This document shows positions 59,743-64,000 of a stretch of 64,000 nucleotides of DNA, piece after piece. A model generated the notes under the pieces. It saw only the letters and a list, made by a program, of their open reading frames with translations, did no database searches and was not told the DNA's origin. The stretch spans positions 6,934 through 70,933 of the forward strand of contig CALCGT010000024.1 in the NCBI GenBank assembly GCA_937901125.1. The letters run 5' to 3'. The position numbers were made by a program, and so were the translations under genes. Position 1 is the stretch's first letter, and each line of letters opens with the position of its first letter. The DNA comes from an uncultured Clostridia bacterium (lineage in GTDB: Bacteria; Bacillota; Clostridia; Lachnospirales; Anaerotignaceae).

Positions 59743-61302
59743 ATGAAAAAACGTATGAAAAGATTCTTAAACAATTTTGATGGTTTGGCGTTGTTTCTGG
59801 ACTTTACCCGAACGCTTTTTGTATATATGATCGCCACCTGCTTTGCCTTGTTACTGAATCAGGCATCTGTCATGAATGACAATATTTTTGGCGTATATAT
59901 GCTGGGGGTTGCTCTGATCTCTTTTATGACCAGTGGTTATATTTGGGGTATCCTGGCTTCCATCGGCGGCGTTGTTGGGGTAAACTTCTTTTTTACCTTT
60001 CCTTATTTTGCTCTGAACTTTACCATCACCGGCTATCCTATTACATTCTCTATCATGCTTTTGATGTCTATTCTGGTCAGTGCTTTGACAGCAAAGGTAA
60101 AAAAAGCGGCGGCTATTTCTGCCGCAGGCAAAAAAAGAGCTGAAATATTGAATGAAATGAGTACAGCTATTCTGACGGCTGTAGATGTAGATACCATCAT
60201 CGGTATGGCAGCGGATTCCTTCCATGAGGCAAACCAGTGCAGCGTGGTGCTTTATCTCGGCTCTCCCATGGAAGATATCAAACATGTGGTAAGGGCTTCC
60301 AACGAGACAGATGAGCAATTCTTCTCCAGTATTTTGGAAAAGCAGGTCGCTTGCAGAGCCTTTGAAGAATGTCGTCCCGTTGGGGCAGAAATCGAGAATG
60401 TCACACGAAACTGCAAGGGAACTTACTTTCCCATTGCCACAGAAGAAAAAAAATACGGCGTGATCGGGCTCATATTTGATGATACCAAGCTGCTTCTTGA
60501 TGATACATTTAGTTTTATCAATGTCATGATTTCTCAGACTATTTTGGCGCTGGAAAAGCAGCAGGCAAATGAAAAGGCGCAGAAAATCCTTTTGGAAACA
60601 GAAAAAGAAAAAATGCGAAGTAATCTGCTTCGTGCTGTCTCCCACGATCTACGTACGCCTCTAACCGGTATTATTGGTTCTGCTATAACGTTGCTGGAAA
60701 ATGGTGACGAGATCGGTGAAGAAACAAGCAGAAAAATGCTGACAGATATTCAGCATGATGCGGAATGGCTGGTTCATATGGTGGAAAATCTGCTTTCTGT
60801 CACAAAGATCAGCGGCGGTACAACAACTTTGAAAAAACAGGAAGAGATCGTAGAAGAAGTCGTCAGCGAAGCGGTTTCCCGTATTCGCAAGCGATTCCCC
60901 GGTTCCTGTATCAATGTAGAAGTGCCTGATGAAGTGTTGCTGGTACCTATGGATGCTACTTTGATCGAACAGGTATTGATCAATTTGATGGAAAACGCCA
61001 TTCGCCATTCCGGCAGCACCCTACCCATCAGTCTAATAGTTTTTAAAAAGAAAAGCGGTGCAGTTTTTACCATTTCAGATCATGGCAAAGGGATCGATCC
61101 TTCCTGTATTCCTGATATTTTTGATGGGAAACCCCAAAAAGGGTCCAGCGATTCCACCCGTGGCATCGGCATCGGTCTTTCAATTTGTAAGTCTATTATT
61201 TTAGCCCATGATGGCAATATTTTTGTAAAAAATAATTTGGATGGCGGTGCAAGCTTTTCCTTTGTACTGCCCATGAAAGGAGGCAATGAATATGACCAAT
61301 AA
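59743..61302 (+). CDS. KdpD-like sensor histidine kinase (no N-terminal Kdp/Usp domains)
   Basis: 519 aa. Four closely spaced membrane helices of the DUF4118 (KdpD transmembrane) type cover residues about 20-125. A GAF-like domain (about 140-275) follows, then HisKA with phospho-acceptor H301 (RAVSHDLRTPLTGI), and a HATPase with N-box LINLMENAIRHSG and G-boxes SDHGKGIDP and RGIGIGLSICKSI. The KdpD N-terminal ATP-binding and universal-stress domains are missing. It overlaps the response regulator gene by 11 nt. No kdpFABC operon is present, so the ligand may not be K+. Confidence 0.88.
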   Translation: MKKRMKRFLNNFDGLALFLDFTRTLFVYMIATCFALLLNQASVMNDNIFGVYMLGVALISFMTSGYIWGILASIGGVVGVNFFFTFPYFALNFTITGYPITFSIMLLMSILVSALTAKVKKAAAISAAGKKRAEILNEMSTAILTAVDVDTIIGMAADSFHEANQCSVVLYLGSPMEDIKHVVRASNETDEQFFSSILEKQVACRAFEECRPVGAEIENVTRNCKGTYFPIATEEKKYGVIGLIFDDTKLLLDDTFSFINVMISQTILALEKQQANEKAQKILLETEKEKMRSNLLRAVSHDLRTPLTGIIGSAITLLENGDEIGEETSRKMLTDIQHDAEWLVHMVENLLSVTKISGGTTTLKKQEEIVEEVVSEAVSRIRKRFPGSCINVEVPDEVLLVPMDATLIEQVLINLMENAIRHSGSTLPISLIVFKKKSGAVFTISDHGKGIDPSCIPDIFDGKPQKGSSDSTRGIGIGLSICKSIILAHDGNIFVKNNLDGGASFSFVLPMKGGNEYDQ

Positions 61303-61993
61303 AATCAAAGTAATGATCATCGAAGATGAAGATGCCATCAGCAACTTCATTGCAACAACATTAAAGGCCAACATTTATGCACCTCTGGTGGCAAAAACAG
61401 CCAGTGAAGCCCTTTCTATGATTCCCTCCCATTGCCCGGATCTGATCCTGCTGGATTTGGGTCTGCCGGATATGGATGGCATCGAGATCCTGAAAAAAAT
61501 CAGGGAATGGTCATCTGTACCTGTTATCGTGGTTTCTGCCCGCGGGGAAGAATCTGATAAGGTGGAGGCATTAGATCTGGGGGCGGATGATTATATTTCC
61601 AAACCTTTTGGCACATCCGAATTATTGGCGCGTATCCGTACAGCTCTGCGCCATAGTGCAAAAAACAACGACGGTTCCCCTGCCAGTGATGTTTTTTCTA
61701 CAAAAGGTCTGACCATTGACTTTGGAAAACGCCAGGTAACAGTAGACGGCAAGGAAGTTCATCTGACGCAGATCGAATTCAAGATCGTCTCCTTGTTGGC
61801 AAAAAGTGCCGGCCGTGTTCTTACATATGATTTTATCATTACAGAGCTGTGGGGGCCTTATGCGGTCAAGGATAATCAGATCCTTCGGGTAAATATGGCA
61901 AATATCCGCAGAAAACTGGAAAAAAATCCAGCTTCTCCTGAATATATTTTTACAGAAGTTGGCATTGGCTACCGTATGATCGATGAACCATGA
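61292..61993 (+). CDS. KdpE/OmpR-family response regulator
   Basis: 233 aa. Receiver domain with phospho-acceptor D55 (LILLDLGLPDMDGIEI), acidic pair IIEDED and conserved K in SKPFGTSELLAR. The OmpR/PhoB winged helix follows (VHLTQIEFKIVSLLAKSAG, the recognition helix near NQILRVNMANIRRKLE). ATG 61292 is preferred over 61286 because AAAGGAGG at 61276-61283 then has proper spacing. It is coupled to the kinase upstream and followed at once by fluC, so the three form one operon. Confidence 0.92.
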   Translation: MTNKIKVMIIEDEDAISNFIATTLKANIYAPLVAKTASEALSMIPSHCPDLILLDLGLPDMDGIEILKKIREWSSVPVIVVSARGEESDKVEALDLGADDYISKPFGTSELLARIRTALRHSAKNNDGSPASDVFSTKGLTIDFGKRQVTVDGKEVHLTQIEFKIVSLLAKSAGRVLTYDFIITELWGPYAVKDNQILRVNMANIRRKLEKNPASPEYIFTEVGIGYRMIDEP

Positions 61994-62003
61994 GGATATT
62001 GAT

Positions 62004-62369
62004 ATGATGAGCGGAATTTTTATAATGCTGGGCGGAGGCTTCGGCGCTCTGCTTCGCTATTTGATCAGTTTGATCCCCTGCCGAATGTCCTTTCCTCTCT
62101 TAACATTGGTGACTAACATTTTAGGTGCCATACTCATTGGGTTTCTGGCTGGAATAGTATTGAATGGAAAAAAGATTTCCAATCACACGATGTTGTTCTG
62201 GAAAACAGGCCTTTGCGGTGGATTTACCACCTTTTCAACTTTTTCTTTGGAAGCCTTTCAACTTTTGGAAGGTGGGAAAACCTTTGCAGGTATTCTCTAT
62301 ATTTTGCTAAGTGTGCTTTGCTGTTTAGTCGGTATATTCATTGGACATTCTTTCGCAAAAATGATTTGA
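62004..62369 (+). CDS. crcB: Fluoride ion channel FluC (CrcB)
   Basis: 121 aa with four membrane helices, the usual subunit size. Signatures: GGGFGALLRYLIS at the N-terminus, LVTNILGAILIGF with the pore Asn, and GGFTTFSTFSLEA with the Na+ and Phe-box region. It exports fluoride as an antiparallel dimer. ATG 62004 follows TGAGGA (61991-61996) that overlaps the regulator stop. A longer start at 61983 lies inside the regulator gene. No fluoride riboswitch is visible, and there is only one fluC, implying a homodimer. Confidence 0.92.
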   Translation: MMSGIFIMLGGGFGALLRYLISLIPCRMSFPLLTLVTNILGAILIGFLAGIVLNGKKISNHTMLFWKTGLCGGFTTFSTFSLEAFQLLEGGKTFAGILYILLSVLCCLVGIFIGHSFAKMI

Positions 62370-62376
62370 ATACCAG

Positions 62377-62414
62377 AAAGAGCCTTGATCCCGAAAGGAA
62401 TGAAGGCTCTTTTT
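62377..62414 (+). terminator. Intrinsic terminator of the kinase-regulator-fluC operon
   Basis: 10-bp stem AAAGAGCCTT/AAGGCTCTTT (62377-62386 and 62403-62412) with T-run. Confidence 0.8.
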
Positions 62415-62476
62415 ATTCCCTGTGATGCGTGAAAAGGTTCTCATCCGTCTTTTCAATAAAAATAGAGTACTTATGT

Positions 62477-62531
62477 AGTTCCGCTTAAAAAAACATTGAT
62501 TTTATGATTTGTTGATTTCTTAAGCGGAACT
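62477..62531. repeat. 12-bp inverted repeat with a 31-nt loop
   Basis: AGTTCCGCTTAA (62477-62488) and TTAAGCGGAACT (62520-62531), perfect arms, between the fluC terminator and the gap 3-prime hairpin. No T-run and no gene between. Confidence 0.6.
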
Positions 62532-62543
62532 GCGAGCGACATT

Positions 62544-62633
62544 CCTTAGAAGAAAACAAACATTGAAAAAGAATAAAAGGGATGAATCCTTATATTTTAA
62601 GGATTTATCCCTTTTTCATGTTTTCTTCTAAGG
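62544..62633. repeat. 90-bp nested hairpin downstream of gap
   Basis: Outer arms CCTTAGAAGAAAAC (62544-62557) and GTTTTCTTCTAAGG (62620-62633) are perfect. Inside is a second 18-bp stem with AAAAGGGATGAATCCTTA (62575-62592) against 62598-62615. It may terminate gap, but it is far longer than the other terminators here and looks like a small palindromic repeat. Confidence 0.65.
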
Positions 62634-62668
62634 ATGCACCGTTGCGGGCTCTTCTTAATTTTACATCA

Positions 62669-63688
62669 TTATTTGTTGTCTACTTCGTACATATGAGCGA
62701 TCAGGTCAACAACTTTGTTGGAATAACCCCATTCGTTGTCGTACCAAGCAATCAGTTTTACAAAGTTATCATCCAAGATGATACCTGCTGTTGCGTCGAA
62801 GATACATGTGTTGGAATCACCCAACATATCGGAGGAAACAACCTCATCACTTGTATATCTTACGATACCTTTCATGTATGTTTCGGAAGCTTCTTTTACT
62901 TTTTTGCAGATCTGTTCGTATGTAGCGGGTGTTTTCAGTCTAGCTGTCAGGTCAACCACGGATACATCATTTGTAGGAACACGGAAGGACATACCTGTCA
63001 TTTTACCTTTCAGTTCAGGAATTACACGGCCTACAGCCTTTGCAGCACCTGTTGTGGAAGGAATGATGTTGTTGAATACGGAACGACCTGTTCTCCAGTC
63101 ACGGCCGGCACGAGCGTCAACTGCTTTCTGTTTTGCTGTTGCGGAGTGGATTGTGCTCATCAGCCCCTGTTCGATACCAAAGTTATCATGTACGATCTTA
63201 ACTAGGGGTGCCAAACAGTTTGTTGTACAAGATGCGTTGGAAACGATGTCCATACCCTTTGTGTATGTTTCGTGGTTTACACCCATAACGAATGTAGGCA
63301 TGATTTCATCTTTGGAAGGCGCTGTCAGAATAACTTTCTTTGCACCGCCGATCTTATGCAGAGCAGCTTTTTCCATTGTGTTGAATGCACCTGTGGATTC
63401 AACGATATATTCTGCGCCGCATTCTGCCCAGTTAATCAGGGAAGCATCGCTTTCGCTGAATACGTGGATTTTGTGACCATTTACGATGATGCAGTTTTCG
63501 CCGATCTGGATATCACCTTCAAAACGACCAAAAATGGAGTCGTATTTCAGCTGATATACCATGTAGTCCAGTTCTGCATTTCTCAGATTGATGCCGCAAA
63601 GCTCAAACTGATCCTGACGCTGCATAAGAACTCTGAATACAACTCTACCGATACGACCAAAACCATTGATGCCAACTTTAATTGCCAT
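62669..63688 (-). CDS. gap: Glyceraldehyde-3-phosphate dehydrogenase, type I
   Basis: 339 aa. Rossmann motif GINGFGRIGRVVF (residues 7-19), catalytic Cys154 in NASCTTNCLAPL, IIPSTTGAAKAVG, and the C-terminal WYDNEWGYSNKVVDL. It oxidises glyceraldehyde 3-phosphate with phosphate. The position after the second beta strand, normally Asp (NDL or NDP), reads GINLRNAE: the Asp that selects NAD is Leu here. ATG 63688 follows GAGAGGGGAAG. It is monocistronic, away from pgk and tpi, with an extended -10 promoter at 63746. Confidence 0.95.
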   Translation of the reverse strand: MAIKVGINGFGRIGRVVFRVLMQRQDQFELCGINLRNAELDYMVYQLKYDSIFGRFEGDIQIGENCIIVNGHKIHVFSESDASLINWAECGAEYIVESTGAFNTMEKAALHKIGGAKKVILTAPSKDEIMPTFVMGVNHETYTKGMDIVSNASCTTNCLAPLVKIVHDNFGIEQGLMSTIHSATAKQKAVDARAGRDWRTGRSVFNNIIPSTTGAAKAVGRVIPELKGKMTGMSFRVPTNDVSVVDLTARLKTPATYEQICKKVKEASETYMKGIVRYTSDEVVSSDMLGDSNTCIFDATAGIILDDNFVKLIAWYDNEWGYSNKVVDLIAHMYEVDNK

Positions 63689-63742
63689 TGGATTCTTCCC
63701 CTCTCGTATATAAAAATTGGAATTACTAATTACTTTTACCAT

Positions 63743-64000
63743 ATTATTTTACCACAATAAAAGGGAAAAAAAACGCGAAATTTGCAATTTATGATTTTTC
63801 AGAAGTCTACACAGGAAAAGATTGGAGAAATGCGACTGTATTTATACAAACTGGTCATTTCTGTGGGACAAAAAACGTCCCTTTCGTGATTCTGGACAAA
63901 AAAGTGGGACGTATTTTATCCTATTTTATTCTTGACTTTTTATAATCTTGAATTGTCAAGTCAAGTGCAACGATACAGAAAAATAAACTTCATAAGGGGT
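63743..64000. other. Intergenic region upstream of gap
   Basis: Holds a probable gap promoter on the minus strand (extended -10 TGGTAAAAT at 63746-63754) and a GGGAC/GTCCC hairpin at 63865-63881. A second GTGGGAC copy lies at 63904-63910, and CTTGAC/GTCAAG repeats near 63932-63960. No gene is recognised to the right edge. Confidence 0.5.

Noticed and set aside
63841..63960. Fluoride or other riboswitch near the right edge
   Set aside because: The GGGAC/GTCCC and CTTGAC repeats do not match any riboswitch core I recognise, and the following gene is outside the window.
1..64000. tRNA genes, rRNA genes, CRISPR arrays or prophage
   Set aside because: No cloverleaf-compatible intergenic segment, no rRNA-like stretch, no regularly spaced direct repeats and no phage structural genes were seen by reading. 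A covariance-model scan was not possible here.

Overview
The window reads as a chromosome segment of a low-GC Gram-positive anaerobe, most likely class Clostridia and probably a Lachnospirales-type gut or sediment organism. The inference rests on the Firmicutes-type PolC, SD-rich starts (AGGAGG), a leucyl T-box, sigma-A type promoters, a reverse rubrerythrin with a PerR-like box, and the gene order rpsB-tsf-pyrH-frr-uppS-cdsA-dxr-rseP-ispG-polC. It is dense, mostly housekeeping DNA. I saw no tRNA, rRNA, CRISPR array, prophage or plasmid genes, and only one insertion sequence.

Layout. 1-8.5 kb: the tail of an unidentified gene, a prolyl-tRNA editing protein, then a tRNA-modification and mismatch-repair run (miaB, a YlbF-family gene, mutS, mutL, miaA). 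8.5-10.8 kb: a broken membrane-protein gene (nonsense codon plus frameshift) whose remnant runs in frame into a D-Ala-D-Ala carboxypeptidase lipoprotein. 10.9-14.6 kb: an RNA methyltransferase (minus), tgt, yajC and a flavodoxin-fold reductase. 14.7-22.4 kb: sbcD-sbcC, a DUF1275 protein and comM (minus), then dprA. 22.4-37.6 kb: topA followed by the translation, envelope-lipid and isoprenoid block from rpsB to polC, cut into several transcripts by intrinsic terminators and structured leaders.

37.6-47.6 kb: a divergent DUF1836 regulator and hemolysin III (TrhA) pair with two matching operator-like dyads, a heterodimeric ABC exporter, T-box-controlled leuS, an Sfp-type phosphopantetheinyl transferase and an M23 peptidase. 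47.6-48.1 kb is an AT-rich stretch with palindromes and no gene. 48.2-56.7 kb, all minus strand: an M16C metalloprotease, a single IS200-type element, a reverse rubrerythrin, an Eis-like acetyltransferase with a DUF2156 partner, mutY and a compact FNT channel. 56.9-63.7 kb: dsdA, lysA (minus), a KdpDE-like two-component system coupled to a fluoride channel gene, and gap (minus).

No large undescribed multi-gene system is evident. The items most worth following are: the DUF1836/TrhA switch, where one dyad fills the 17-bp promoter spacer; the four-hairpin RNA between rpsB and tsf and the structured rpsB leader; the inverted repeat centred on the ispG promoter; the near-perfect PerR box over the rubrerythrin -10; the KdpDE-like/FluC operon lacking kdpFABC; the permease decay and fusion; and a GAPDH lacking the usual NAD-selecting aspartate.
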